A DNA stretch of 64,000 nt from Candidatus Nanopelagicales bacterium (GTDB taxonomy: Bacteria; Actinomycetota; Actinomycetes; S36-B12): assembly GCA_018402075.1 (NCBI GenBank), contig JAGYJP010000001.1, positions 434,001-498,000 on the forward strand, given 5' to 3'. Both the position numbers and the translations under genes were made by a program. How positions within the stretch are numbered: position 1 is the first letter of the stretch; each line of letters starts with the position of its first letter. Of the stretch, positions 52,516 through 61,605 are shown in pieces. Below the pieces are notes generated by a model. That model was not told the origin of the DNA and did no database searches. It saw nothing but the letters and a program-made list of their open reading frames with translations.

Positions 52516-53911
52516 GGGCGGCCGCCCCTTGTCCAGCGACCCGACCCATGGTCACACAATTCCCATAAGAGTTGCCGCTACCCACATATCGGGGACCGAT
52601 CACTCCTCCAGTTACTTCACCGGCCGCATACAGTCTAGGAATCGGGCGACCTGTTTGATCAAGTACTTGAGCATCGCGGTTTATTCTAAGACCGCAAGCC
52701 GTGAAGCAGCATGTTGCTGGTCGGACCTCAACCGCGTAAAACGGTCCTGAGGTTATTGGTTCAAGGAATTTAGGATCTTTTAAGTAGTCCTGATCCTCTT
52801 TCAACTCCGCAAGTTCATTTACCCGAGCAACGGTTGCAATGAGATTCTGAGTCGGAACGCTAATTGCGTCGGCTAAGTCCGCTAGGGATTCCCGCTTATG
52901 TACCTTGCCCTCCTTCAGCATCATCTCAATGATGTCCAGATTCCAGTGTGGGCTTTGACGTTTGGTCGACCCAGGAATCGACTGCTTGTATCGAGCCACC
53001 CCAAGTTCGGTGGCGTCTACGAGAGTCTTGTGGTCAAAAATTGCAAATGCTGAATCTCCTTGTTCCTGCAGGAGACCGTCCATGATTCCGTATGGCGCAG
53101 TCTCATTGCAGAATCGGCGCCCCTCGCCGTTGACTAGGATCAACCATCCGGGGATATAAGCCTCGTACATTTTGTCGAAATCTGTGTGGAGCAGGCGCAG
53201 CCCTCGATTGAATCCAGTTACCTGTGCATTAACATCGCGAGTGAAGTCAAGTGCATCACCACGCGAGCCATCGGCGCCAATGTAATACGACCACCCGGTA
53301 TCAAAGACCGAAGGAAATAATTCCTTCCGCTTTTGTTCATCTGCACCGAAGCCACCTGTGGCAATCACCACCGACCCAGCGGTGATCTGGTCTTCACCCA
53401 CCGCGATTCCCACAACTGCGCCTTCTGAGACCAGCAATCGATCTACCCGCTGTCCGAGTGCGAATTCAACACCGGCATCACGGCATTGGCGGTACAGCAC
53501 GTCAACAACGGCTTGGCCGCGCCCGATCGGACAGTGGACACGGGGGACGGATTCGTCACCGCCAAATACAAGTTGGTCATAGAACTCCACGCCGAGATCA
53601 CCAAGCCACTCAACAGCTTCGCCCGCTCGCTCAGTAAGTCTTTCCACGACCGCTGACTCAACTTTCCACTGATTAAGGGTCATGTAGTCGTGGAAAAGCG
53701 CTTCTGCGGAGTCTTCGATTCCCTGTGACTTTTGGTATCGAGTCGCTGCTCCCATCATGAGACCACCGGAGAGGCGCGATGAACCGCCGATAATCCCTTC
53801 AGATTCGGCAACGAGGACACGCTCGGCACCCGCCTGCTGTGCGGCTAGCGCGGCGGCAAGTCCGGCAGCTCCAGATCCAATAACTAGGACATCGAAGTCG
53901 AAAGCGGTCAT
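52505..53911 (-). CDS. FAD-binding fumarate-reductase/KstD-like flavoprotein
   Basis: A 468-aa flavoprotein with VLVIGSGAAGLAAALAAQQAGAERVLVAESEGIIGGSSRLSGG at the N-terminus, an ADP-binding fold with VVIATGGFGADEQKR, and C-terminal RLYAAGEVTGGVIGPRYVGSGNSYGNCVTMGR. This layout is that of the fumarate reductase/succinate dehydrogenase flavoprotein-like family lacking a heme domain. It likely dehydrogenates or reduces an activated ring ketone or acid. It lies 24 bases after an SDR gene and overlaps the NTF2 gene. Confidence 0.87.
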   Translation of the reverse strand: MTAFDFDVLVIGSGAAGLAAALAAQQAGAERVLVAESEGIIGGSSRLSGGLMMGAATRYQKSQGIEDSAEALFHDYMTLNQWKVESAVVERLTERAGEAVEWLGDLGVEFYDQLVFGGDESVPRVHCPIGRGQAVVDVLYRQCRDAGVEFALGQRVDRLLVSEGAVVGIAVGEDQITAGSVVIATGGFGADEQKRKELFPSVFDTGWSYYIGADGSRGDALDFTRDVNAQVTGFNRGLRLLHTDFDKMYEAYIPGWLILVNGEGRRFCNETAPYGIMDGLLQEQGDSAFAIFDHKTLVDATELGVARYKQSIPGSTKRQSPHWNLDIIEMMLKEGKVHKRESLADLADAISVPTQNLIATVARVNELAELKEDQDYLKDPKFLEPITSGPFYAVEVRPATCCFTACGLRINRDAQVLDQTGRPIPRLYAAGEVTGGVIGPRYVGSGNSYGNCVTMGRVAGQGAAAHAA

Positions 53912-53935
53912 GGTAATTCCTCCTTGTTATCCGAT

Positions 53936-54697
53936 TTAGTCGATCACTAAAGCTGGGGGCGCGAAAATTCCGGCATTGGCAGTGATTCCGCCGTCACACA
54001 TCAAGACCGCTCCCGTGATGAAACTAGCCGCGGGCGATGCAAGGAAGCAAATTGCCTCAGCCTGTTCATCAGGTGTACCCATCCGCTGAAGTGGGATATT
54101 GCGGGTGAGTTCAGCGAGATGCTCGGGGGTGAGTTTGCCCCCTTGGATGATTGACGTCATGGTCGGACCGGGTGCCATCACATTGACCCGCACTCCCTTT
54201 ACTCCCCAGTCAAGCGCTGCTGCTCGGGCCAGATTTATTGCCGCAGCCTTCGAAGCGTTATATGCAAAGCGTTCGGGATCAGCTCGCACGCCCGAAGTGG
54301 ACGCAACGACAACAATTGCACCACCACCTAGCTCTGCCATTTTTGGAGCTGCGTGCCTGATACCCAGCACCACCCCGCGTGAGTTCACCGCCATGATTCG
54401 GTCATAAGCATCAACAGCATCGTCTGCATCCCAATGGGTGCGCCGGGCGATTCCCGCGTTCAGCACAAGAACATCAAGCCCACCATATGTGTCGATTGCG
54501 GTGCGAACCATTGCCTCGTTGTCTGATTCGAGACTAACGTCCGCGACCATTGTCAATATTCCAGCGACATCATGTGCCCAAGAGAGAGCCTCGGCATTCT
54601 GATCCGCAGCGACAACGCTATAACCTCGTGCGTGCAACATACGCGCCGTTGCCTGCCCTATGCCGGCTCCGGCCCCGGTAACAATCGCGACCGGCAT
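53936..54697 (-). CDS. short-chain dehydrogenase/reductase 8
   Basis: A 253-aa classical SDR with TGAGAGIG, NAG (LVLNAGIAR), catalytic YNASK and FITGAVLMCDGG. It is in the leftward ten-gene group. Its ATG shares a base with the DUF3237 stop (TAATG). Confidence 0.9.
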   Translation of the reverse strand: MPVAIVTGAGAGIGQATARMLHARGYSVVAADQNAEALSWAHDVAGILTMVADVSLESDNEAMVRTAIDTYGGLDVLVLNAGIARRTHWDADDAVDAYDRIMAVNSRGVVLGIRHAAPKMAELGGGAIVVVASTSGVRADPERFAYNASKAAAINLARAAALDWGVKGVRVNVMAPGPTMTSIIQGGKLTPEHLAELTRNIPLQRMGTPDEQAEAICFLASPAASFITGAVLMCDGGITANAGIFAPPALVID

Positions 54698-55119
54698 TAG
54701 CGGACCTCAAACATGGAGTAGACAATTTCATCACCGTCGCTGCGACCTTGGCCAATTGCCTGTACCGAGTTAAGCCAGGCATAGCGCTCGTCATCCGTTT
54801 CAAAAGTTGGAGCAACCGTGTATGTACCGCGTTCTCGATCGCACCGACCTTGGTAGGTGATATAAACCAAAGCGCCATCGCCTGTGCGGACCAACTGCCG
54901 CACGTCTAGTAGCATAATTGTCCCGTCAATTGACGGGATCGCCCAATCGCCACCTGGTGAAATTATTTCACCGCTAAATCGCTCACCATCCCAACGACCG
55001 TTGGAGATACCTCCAATGACTCGCTTATGGAATGCGGTCTGTCCTAAGCGGTACACATCTCCGCGGGTTACGCGGACCGTGGCCAATGGAATTAAGTCAA
55101 ATGTTGGCTGCTCGGTCAT
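54697..55119 (-). CDS. DUF3237-family protein
   Basis: A 140-aa protein of the DUF3237 type, with the segments FSGEIISPGGDWAIPSIDGTIMLLDVRQLVRTGDGALVYITYQG and a terminal YAWLNSVQAIGQGR. The ATG at 55119 overlaps the upstream VOC gene stop by 4 bases. The family is common beside SDR and flavoenzyme genes in catabolic clusters, and its biochemical role is not settled. Its fixed placement between VOC and SDR genes suggests a ring-opening or hydratase/isomerase step. Confidence 0.8.
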   Translation of the reverse strand: MTEQPTFDLIPLATVRVTRGDVYRLGQTAFHKRVIGGISNGRWDGERFSGEIISPGGDWAIPSIDGTIMLLDVRQLVRTGDGALVYITYQGRCDRERGTYTVAPTFETDDERYAWLNSVQAIGQGRSDGDEIVYSMFEVR

Positions 55120-55673
55120 TGTGCTCCTATCGATGAAGATTTGTTTCGGACTCGGACAGGATCGGTGATCCCATCCCAATTTTGGTGTGCCAATCGAATC
55201 TCCGCGAAGAGTTCCTCAACATCCTCGTTGAGTCCATGAAGTTCAACAAAGAATCCCAAGGTACTTCGACAGTCGAGATAGGCAACAGGAACATACGAAT
55301 GCAAGGTTGAGGCGACTTCATAACCTGCCTCGACAAAACGCCCCACCTCGGCTGCCATGTCGGCAGCCGGTACCAGACATGCCACATGATGAAAGCCCTC
55401 TTTACCCGGCTGGAACATGTCACGATAGATCGATGGGTTGTTATCCATACACTGGATGAGCTGGATCTGCGCTGGTCCAGCTTGACCAAATGCATACGAA
55501 AACACAGCTTGGTCTGGTGTCCCCCGATAAGTGTGATCCCGCCCAAGATGATTTCGGCTGACAAAGAATGGTCCAGCGCCCATTACTTCGACCCAGTGTT
55601 TAATACCTTCATCAAGATTTTCGACGACGTAAGCATATTGAACAATCGGAAATCTAATTAATGGTTCGCGCAT
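55116..55673 (-). CDS. VOC-superfamily protein, tandem copy A
   Basis: A 185-aa VOC protein. FPIVQYAYVVENLDEGIKHWVEVMGAGPF is the first module start, and EGFHHVACLVPAADMAAEVGRFVEAGYEV the second. Likely metal ligands are His in HHVA and Glu in FFVELHGL. It aligns strongly with the next gene upstream, including YRGTP/YRGAP, SIYRDM, CR(S/A)(T/D)LG(F/Y)FVEL and the tail WDG(I/V)TDPVR. It overlaps the DUF3237 gene by 4 bases. Confidence 0.87.
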   Translation of the reverse strand: MREPLIRFPIVQYAYVVENLDEGIKHWVEVMGAGPFFVSRNHLGRDHTYRGTPDQAVFSYAFGQAGPAQIQLIQCMDNNPSIYRDMFQPGKEGFHHVACLVPAADMAAEVGRFVEAGYEVASTLHSYVPVAYLDCRSTLGFFVELHGLNEDVEELFAEIRLAHQNWDGITDPVRVRNKSSSIGAQ

Positions 55674-55682
55674 GGGTTGACG

Positions 55683-56258
55683 CTATCCGTTTATCTGTTG
55701 TACCGAATGGTTGACTTCAGGTGAACCATCTCGATTACGGACCGGATCGGTGACGCCATCCCAATTCGTGTGCTCTTCCCGAACTAAGCGGAAAAACCCC
55801 TCGGTGTGTTCCGTTGACCCGTACAACTCAACAAAGTAACCAAGATCTGCGCGACAATCGAAATACACAGCAGGGACCGTGGTCGTTAACGAGGAGGCAC
55901 ATTCATACCCCGCGCGAGTGAATCGATCTAATTGGGAATTCCAATCTTGCATAGGGACAAGTGCGCACACATGGTGGAACCCTTCTTCACCGGGCGCATA
56001 CATATCTCGATAGATCGAGGCACCGGGTTCCTCCTGTGAGATCAGCTGAATCTGCACTGGACCACACTGTCCAAATGCATAGTTCACGCGGGTTGAACTC
56101 GGTGCACCCCGGTATGTCAGATTTTTACCAACGAAATCACGAACAGTGAAGAACGGGCCTGCTCCCATGGTCCTAGTCCAGTGCTGCATGCCTTGATCGA
56201 GGTTGTTGACCACGAAGGCGTACTGCAGCACCGGATAGGCCAGTAACGGCTCGGGCAT
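55683..56258 (-). CDS. VOC-superfamily protein, tandem copy B
   Basis: A 191-aa paralog of the adjacent VOC protein, 9 bases upstream of it. It shares YPVLQYAFVVNNLDQGMQHWTRTMGAGPFF, SIYRDMYAPGEEGFHHVCALVP and the tail WDGVTDPVR. A local gene duplication is the simplest reading. Pairs of VOC proteins could form a heterodimer. The gene follows the swivel protein gene at 56277 by 18 bases. Confidence 0.87.
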   Translation of the reverse strand: MPEPLLAYPVLQYAFVVNNLDQGMQHWTRTMGAGPFFTVRDFVGKNLTYRGAPSSTRVNYAFGQCGPVQIQLISQEEPGASIYRDMYAPGEEGFHHVCALVPMQDWNSQLDRFTRAGYECASSLTTTVPAVYFDCRADLGYFVELYGSTEHTEGFFRLVREEHTNWDGVTDPVRNRDGSPEVNHSVQQING

Positions 56259-56276
56259 CCGCTGTCTGAATTACTT

Positions 56277-58037
56277 CTATGCCAGTGAATCGATGGTCAC
56301 GGTGCCCGTTGAACCATCGACAGTGACGATTGCACCGTCGGGGATCTTGCGCGTGGCGCCTTCAAGACTGGCAACACATGGAATACCCAGTTCGCGGCTG
56401 ACAATCATGGCATGGCTATTGGGCGCGCCCACTCCGACCACAACCGCACTAGCAACAACAAACAACGGCGTCCATGAAGGATCGGTCTGTGGAGCAACAA
56501 GTACATCTCCCGGCTCAAAGGCTGTGATCTCCGAAGTGTCGGTGATGATGCGGGCACGACCGGTGGCCTTGCCTGCTGCCGCGCCTGTCCCAGTCAATGT
56601 GTCACCAACCGATGCGACCGCGAAGCCTTCACCGGATGTGCGCTTCAACTCAGCGATAGGAACCCTGGGTACCCGTGCATCTAGGAACAACGGCACCTCT
56701 AGGTTGGCGTATTCCTTCCAGTCCGCTTCACGTTGAGCAATTGCTGCGGTAACAAGATCAGGCTGGAGAACCAGTCGATCAAGTTCACCATCGAGTGCCA
56801 TGAAAATTTGACGTGGGTGGTCTAGATGCCCTTCACTGGTAAGTCGCCGACCCATCTCGAGTAACGCGACCCGGGCTTCGTTGATTACCTTGATGCAGTT
56901 GCTCTTGCCGAGTTCACGCCAACCGGCAAATCGGCGGGCCGAGTCCAGACCCATGCGCAGTGTGGCCAGAGCTTCTTCATTGCCGGCTAGCCCGTCAACG
57001 ATGCTCGCCACCAATTGCTCAGCGGCCGCAGATGCCTCACTGCGTCGGACTGCTGGCGACTGATCATCAGCGAGTTGACGCATGCGGTCAATTAGACCAA
57101 GTGGCAACTCTGGACGGGTTTCCCACGAATCCGCGCCCAGGTCCCACTCGGATGGACCGCGGTAGCCAAACTCACGGAGGAAGACTTGCAGTTTTTGATG
57201 AAAATCAGGGTGTTTATCTTTGAGAACCGGAACAATTCCCGAAATACCAGCATCGAAGAGAGTCGTGAGCGCCGGATCGTTACGAACCACTCGGGAAAGG
57301 TCCCACAGCGCATATGAGGGAGCCGCCGAGACAACATCGCCGGCGGGACCCACTAAATCGAATGGTGAAATGCCTGAATCGGGGGGCAAAACCGAACCGA
57401 TAACAGCCGGACCGATTGCAGCCTGCGCTCCTGCCACCAGTTCGCCTCGCCACGTCATGCGCTCATAGGGAGCAAGACTGCGGGCATAAGCAACAAGTGC
57501 TGCGTTCGACATTTCGTCAAAGTCGGGACGTTGTGAGCGCAACCGGTCCGCGATCCGGGTGTCTTCTTCCAGGTCGGGATAAGAGGTCGTGGTCAGGGTC
57601 CACCCAGTACGCTCGGCCAACCGAGCAGATGTCTCGGGATCGCCATCGGTGGGGTGGGTTTCATGCGGTGGTGCCTCAGGGTGGCTACCGAAGAATGAGA
57701 CATCGATTGCTTCCCAACCCAGACCGCTGCGAATACCGGTCAGGCGGGCAGTTGTGACGTTGACGTACATGTGCCCGTACCGAAATGCTGCCGCTGGAAA
57801 AGCCTCTGGGTCAAGATTCGCTTCTGCGACAGAAATCGCACCCATATCGGCATAAGCGTTGGAGAAACCCGGCAGAATGTGTGGATTCCAAATGAGATCA
57901 GCACCGAGAGGCGAAATCGGGTCAGGAAGGACATCATTGGCGTTAAATCTCGTGTACACCGGGAAACGTTCGTTCAGTTTCGCGCTGTCGATACACCAAT
58001 CATCACTGAGTTGCCCCTTGGGCGTCTGCTTAGTCAT
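56277..58037 (-). CDS. stand-alone phosphohistidine-swivel protein 3 (RPH/PpsA-like, no ATP-grasp)
   Basis: A 586-aa paralog of the two swivel proteins at 22-27 kb. The N-terminal substrate-binding region shows ERFPVYTRFNANDVLPDPISPLG and REFGYRGPSEWDLGADSWE. The phospho-accepting His is His542 in PNSHAMIVSRELGIPCV, again 44 residues from the end. It is closer to the 21943 copy (ESWE, EWDLG, FAGWRE, SCIK/NCIK) than to the 25751 copy. The ATG at 58037 is chosen over a longer frame. It lies in a P450/epoxide-hydrolase operon. No phosphoryl-donor domain is encoded in the operon. Confidence 0.82.
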   Translation of the reverse strand: MTKQTPKGQLSDDWCIDSAKLNERFPVYTRFNANDVLPDPISPLGADLIWNPHILPGFSNAYADMGAISVAEANLDPEAFPAAAFRYGHMYVNVTTARLTGIRSGLGWEAIDVSFFGSHPEAPPHETHPTDGDPETSARLAERTGWTLTTTSYPDLEEDTRIADRLRSQRPDFDEMSNAALVAYARSLAPYERMTWRGELVAGAQAAIGPAVIGSVLPPDSGISPFDLVGPAGDVVSAAPSYALWDLSRVVRNDPALTTLFDAGISGIVPVLKDKHPDFHQKLQVFLREFGYRGPSEWDLGADSWETRPELPLGLIDRMRQLADDQSPAVRRSEASAAAEQLVASIVDGLAGNEEALATLRMGLDSARRFAGWRELGKSNCIKVINEARVALLEMGRRLTSEGHLDHPRQIFMALDGELDRLVLQPDLVTAAIAQREADWKEYANLEVPLFLDARVPRVPIAELKRTSGEGFAVASVGDTLTGTGAAAGKATGRARIITDTSEITAFEPGDVLVAPQTDPSWTPLFVVASAVVVGVGAPNSHAMIVSRELGIPCVASLEGATRKIPDGAIVTVDGSTGTVTIDSLA

Positions 58038-58127
58038 GGGCGAAAATCTAGACCAATATTGAGCACGGCACCACACATACCGACAAAATCACATTCCGGC
58101 GCCCAATCAACTAGATTAACTTGATCG

Positions 58128-58598
58128 TTAGCTCAAGCCTTCCCCGGCAAACCACCTATGCATTCGTTCCTGATTGGCCTCTGCCACCGGTTCCAGCAGA
58201 AAGCCCGAGGGTGATCTGACATAGGAAAATGATCCGTAGCCTTCATCTGGAGACACTTGGCTGCACACCAATGTCCATCCGCGAGCAACCAAGTCCGCGG
58301 TCAGGCTAGGCACATCGGCCCACACACCCGCATGGTGGTTGTTTTCGAGGTCCCCCCACCACCAAGGTGTGCCCTGCATGCCTTCAATGAGTTCAACATG
58401 TTGAGGACCCTCGGTCGAGTAACAGAACTTCAACGGCACCAGTCGCTGCCCATGTTCGGGTGTCCACACCCGTTGGTCTTCCCGTGTGACAACCTCGGTC
58501 CAGTTGAGCCCAAGTCCTGGTCCAAGTTCGCCCATTGCGTCCTCGATATTGGGAACCAGGTGACCAATGTGAAACATACGTGCTGAGTAGTCGAACAA
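58128..58598 (-). CDS. VOC-superfamily protein, divergent copy
   Basis: A 156-aa VOC protein: MFHIGHLVPNIEDAMGELGPGLGLNW, QHVELIEGMQGTPWW, NNHHAGVWADVPSLTADLVARGW and YVRSPSGFLLEPVAE. It has the two-module layout with a plausible HVE/HAG/LLE metal set. It is not close to the tandem VOC pair. It lies between the limonene-epoxide-hydrolase-like gene and the swivel gene. Confidence 0.83.
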   Translation of the reverse strand: MFDYSARMFHIGHLVPNIEDAMGELGPGLGLNWTEVVTREDQRVWTPEHGQRLVPLKFCYSTEGPQHVELIEGMQGTPWWWGDLENNHHAGVWADVPSLTADLVARGWTLVCSQVSPDEGYGSFSYVRSPSGFLLEPVAEANQERMHRWFAGEGLS

Positions 58599-58656
58599 GT
58601 TGACCTCCGGTGACGTGACAGGTTCAGATTTCAGGAGAGTAGCAGCATGGGCTCAA

Positions 58657-59034
58657 CTATCCGCTCGCATTGCGCTGCTTGCGATACGTATCCAAATCAA
58701 AGTAGTCGCGCCACAGACTCACTTTGCTGCCGGTCACTTCGAAAACTGCTGCAATAGGAATCTCAATCCAGTGACCGTCCACAAGAAATCTGTCAGTTCG
58801 CTCATTCATGACGGTGTTACCCGATGAAACTTGCCGATGCACTACCCATTCAACTTCAGAAGCAACTTCAGTCACTCCCCCAGAAAGTACACGCATTACT
58901 TCGTTGGTCCCAAAAACTTTTCCCAGAGGAACATTGTCGTATTCGACGTTGTCGGCAACCAAATTGGCCACCGCATCCAGATCACGTACCTCACATGCCT
59001 TGATCAGGGCTGTCACCACTTGATCTGGAGTCAT
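58657..59034 (-). CDS. limonene-1,2-epoxide hydrolase-like enzyme
   Basis: A 125-aa NTF2-fold protein with all the residues described for limonene epoxide hydrolase in the expected order. Tyr32 and Asn34 lie in EYDNVP, Arg79 and Asp81 in NERTDRF, and Asp110 in LWRDYFD. These form the Asp-Arg-Asp triad plus the Tyr/Asn pair that position the water. Its ATG overlaps the P450 stop by 4 bases, so the two products are likely made together. It should hydrolyse an epoxide to a vicinal diol, possibly the epoxide made by the P450. Similar lengths occur in known members (about 130-150). Confidence 0.87.
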   Translation of the reverse strand: MTPDQVVTALIKACEVRDLDAVANLVADNVEYDNVPLGKVFGTNEVMRVLSGGVTEVASEVEWVVHRQVSSGNTVMNERTDRFLVDGHWIEIPIAAVFEVTGSKVSLWRDYFDLDTYRKQRNASG

Positions 59035-60296
59035 GCGTTCGCTGAGCGCCGATGAACACGGACGGGAAGTTCGGTAAGACCCCGAAGTCCATAGCTCGGG
59101 CCATAAGTTAAAGCATCGCGATCAACAACCTCAATAGCAGTGACGTTATTCGCCAGCGCACGCAATGCCGATCCAGACTCAATCCGGGCGAGACCGGCTC
59201 CCACACAGACGTGAATTCCATGCCCGAAAGCAAGATGTTCCTTGACGTTTTCACGTAATGGATCGAATGTATCTGCGTCGGCGAATACGGCATCATCGCG
59301 ATTCGCAGATGAATATGCCAGAAATACCGTGCTGCCCTTGGGGATGACAGTTCCACCAAGTTCGGCATCACATGTCGTCACACGCCACAGGCCCATGACC
59401 GGAGAAGCCATCCGGATACCTTCTTCTACGACACCGCGACGGAAAGATTCATCGTCTCGCAACCGATCCCAGACATTGGGTTCATCGGCTCGTAGATCGT
59501 CCAGGTAAACGAGAATGTCAGCTAACGCACGGATTGTTGTTTCATTACCCGCAACAATAAGTTCGCGAATAAGCCACACCAATTCCTGATTAGTAAGTGG
59601 GACTTCTCCCTCTTCAGCTTTGACTAAGGTTGATAGCAGGTCGTCTTGCGGATTAGCTCGCCGTTCATCAAGAATGGAACAAATAACTTGCTGGAACTCC
59701 AGGATGTCGCGCTCCACTTCAAGCCAGCGTTCAGCAGTTAATTTCCCGCCGAGCGATGCATTGGATGAATCAGACCAACGGCGGAGGTCATCGCGATAGC
59801 GGTCGTCAATCCCCAAGATACGCATGATCGCCCACACTGGAAGCGGAATCGTGATCCGCTCCATGGCGTCAACGACCTCGTTGCCCGGAAGCGACGCCGC
59901 CAACTGGTCTGCAACTTCGTCCACCAGCGGCTCCATCCAGGCGAGTGCTCGAACAGTGAATGCTCGATTCACCATTTTGCGATAACGCGTGTGCTGCGGT
60001 GGATCATTCGTACCGAGAGCTGGGGAATATGGGAAACCCTGGGCTCGAATCGCCTCGATTTCTTCGACTACTTCGGCGGGAGGATCGGTGCGCCGCGCTG
60101 GTGGCAACATATTAGAAAAGCGGGCCGGATCCATGAGTGCTTCCCGGACCAGCGCCCAGGTTGTAACAAAAAATAAACCAGGCTGATCAGGGATTTCAAA
60201 TACCGGTGCCTCTGCCCGCAGCATTGCATAGGTCGGGAAGGGATTTTGATAAAAATCGTCAGAGTGCGGATTGACATGCAACAAGGTGTCGGTCAT
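59031..60296 (-). CDS. cytochrome P450 (bacterial class I)
   Basis: A 421-aa P450. The I-helix oxygen-activation segment is ELIVAGNETTIRAL, the ExxR motif is in EEGIRMASP, and the heme-binding loop is FGHGIHVCVGAGLARIE with the thiolate Cys at about 364. It belongs to the soluble bacterial class that uses ferredoxin and reductase; none is adjacent, and the ferredoxin at 35528 is a candidate. The ATG at 60296 is used; a GTG at 60299 is possible. It is the first gene of the leftward ten-gene group. It is divergent from a microsomal-type epoxide hydrolase, which fits an epoxide-making role. Confidence 0.94.
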   Translation of the reverse strand: MTDTLLHVNPHSDDFYQNPFPTYAMLRAEAPVFEIPDQPGLFFVTTWALVREALMDPARFSNMLPPARRTDPPAEVVEEIEAIRAQGFPYSPALGTNDPPQHTRYRKMVNRAFTVRALAWMEPLVDEVADQLAASLPGNEVVDAMERITIPLPVWAIMRILGIDDRYRDDLRRWSDSSNASLGGKLTAERWLEVERDILEFQQVICSILDERRANPQDDLLSTLVKAEEGEVPLTNQELVWLIRELIVAGNETTIRALADILVYLDDLRADEPNVWDRLRDDESFRRGVVEEGIRMASPVMGLWRVTTCDAELGGTVIPKGSTVFLAYSSANRDDAVFADADTFDPLRENVKEHLAFGHGIHVCVGAGLARIESGSALRALANNVTAIEVVDRDALTYGPSYGLRGLTELPVRVHRRSANA

Positions 60297-60371
60297 CACT
60301 GCACAGTAGAGGAAACCCGAGATGTAGGCAATGGATTCCGGTGTGAAACGGATCGCTGATACCGTCAGATT

Positions 60372-61535
60372 ATGACCGATATTGCCTCACCGCTGAGCAT
60401 TATTCCCACCCAAGTGGATATTTCCCCAGACGTGATCCGCGATCTACAGGAGCGACTGAGCCGGACCCGCTGGTTCGACGAAATTGCCGGATCAGGCTGG
60501 CAATATGGAACCGATATCGCCTACCTGAAGGAGCTCTGCGAATACTGGGCCTCGAGTTTCGATTGGTACGAATTCCAGAATAAATTCAACACATTCGACC
60601 AAATAGTTACGAAGGTCGACGGTCAACGATTACACGCATTTCATCAACGGTCACCGCGCCCCGATGCCACACCACTTCTACTGATTCACGGCTGGCCCGG
60701 CTCGGTTATTGAGTTTATCGACGTTATTGGACCACTTACCGATCCTGAGGCACATGGCGCCGCCGGAGCACCTGCTTTCCACGTTGTCTGTCCTTCAATT
60801 CCAGGTTATGGGTTTTCGGGACCAACACATGAAAGAGGTTGGGACATCCGTCACATCTCAGGAGCCATCGACACATTGATGCAGTCACTCGGGTATCTCC
60901 GGTACGCCGGAGCTGGCGGCGATTGGGGTTCAAATATTTTGACAGATCTAGCACGTTCAGATCGCGCATCTTCCTTAACCGCACTTCACTTGACGATGCC
61001 GACCGGGTTACCACCGGAGCCTGGCGAGGTGGAGGAACTCAACCAGTTCGAACGTGACTCACTGGCCCACTGGGATCACGCCGTGGCGACCGGCCGCGTG
61101 AATCACGTAAACACCAATACGTTCCGACCTCACACGATGGCAGTGGGAGTCAATGACTCCCCCGCAGGGTTACTCTCTTGGATGGTGGACATGTGTAGAT
61201 CCTTTACCGTCTACGAAGGTGATGTAGAAGCGGCGTTAACGCGTGACCAACTACTGGCTAATGCCACTATTTATTGGGCCACTGGAACGATCGTGTCTGC
61301 AATGCGACTCTACTATGAATGGGCCGCGCAAAAAGCATCCCAACCCCATCCTCCATACGTCACCGTACCCGTGTCAGTTTCGATTTTCCCGAACGATATT
61401 CGCCGTTGGCCGCGATCGTGGGCTGAACGCTCCCTCAATATCGTCGATTGGGAGGTACTCGAGGCGGGCGGCCACTTCGGTTCATGGGAACAACCAGAAC
61501 TATTTATCGATGCAGTTCGCAGGTCACTCGGATAG
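60372..61535 (+). CDS. microsomal-type epoxide hydrolase (EHN domain, alpha/beta hydrolase)
   Basis: A 387-aa epoxide hydrolase. The N-terminal EHN region (about 1-95) includes WFDEIAGSGWQYGTDIAYLKELCEYW-type residues. The catalytic part has the oxyanion HGWPGS (106-111), the nucleophile Asp184 in GGDWGS, and the His368 in GGHFGSWE. This pattern is that of microsomal/juvenile-hormone-type epoxide hydrolases. It is divergent from the P450 gene by about 75 bases, which implies shared regulation. Together with the limonene-type hydrolase it gives two different epoxide-opening enzymes beside one P450. Confidence 0.92.
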   Translation: MTDIASPLSIIPTQVDISPDVIRDLQERLSRTRWFDEIAGSGWQYGTDIAYLKELCEYWASSFDWYEFQNKFNTFDQIVTKVDGQRLHAFHQRSPRPDATPLLLIHGWPGSVIEFIDVIGPLTDPEAHGAAGAPAFHVVCPSIPGYGFSGPTHERGWDIRHISGAIDTLMQSLGYLRYAGAGGDWGSNILTDLARSDRASSLTALHLTMPTGLPPEPGEVEELNQFERDSLAHWDHAVATGRVNHVNTNTFRPHTMAVGVNDSPAGLLSWMVDMCRSFTVYEGDVEAALTRDQLLANATIYWATGTIVSAMRLYYEWAAQKASQPHPPYVTVPVSVSIFPNDIRRWPRSWAERSLNIVDWEVLEAGGHFGSWEQPELFIDAVRRSLG

Positions 61536-61588
61536 TGGAGAAAAGCTACAAAATCAATCATTCAATTCATTAATTGCACATGGATATT

Positions 61589-61605
61589 GCCGGCCGCATA
61601 CCGGC
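61589..61605. terminator. short hairpin between convergent genes
   Basis: GCCGG and CCGGC pair around a 7-base loop between the epoxide hydrolase and the metal permease genes. It is a weak terminator candidate. Confidence 0.3.
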
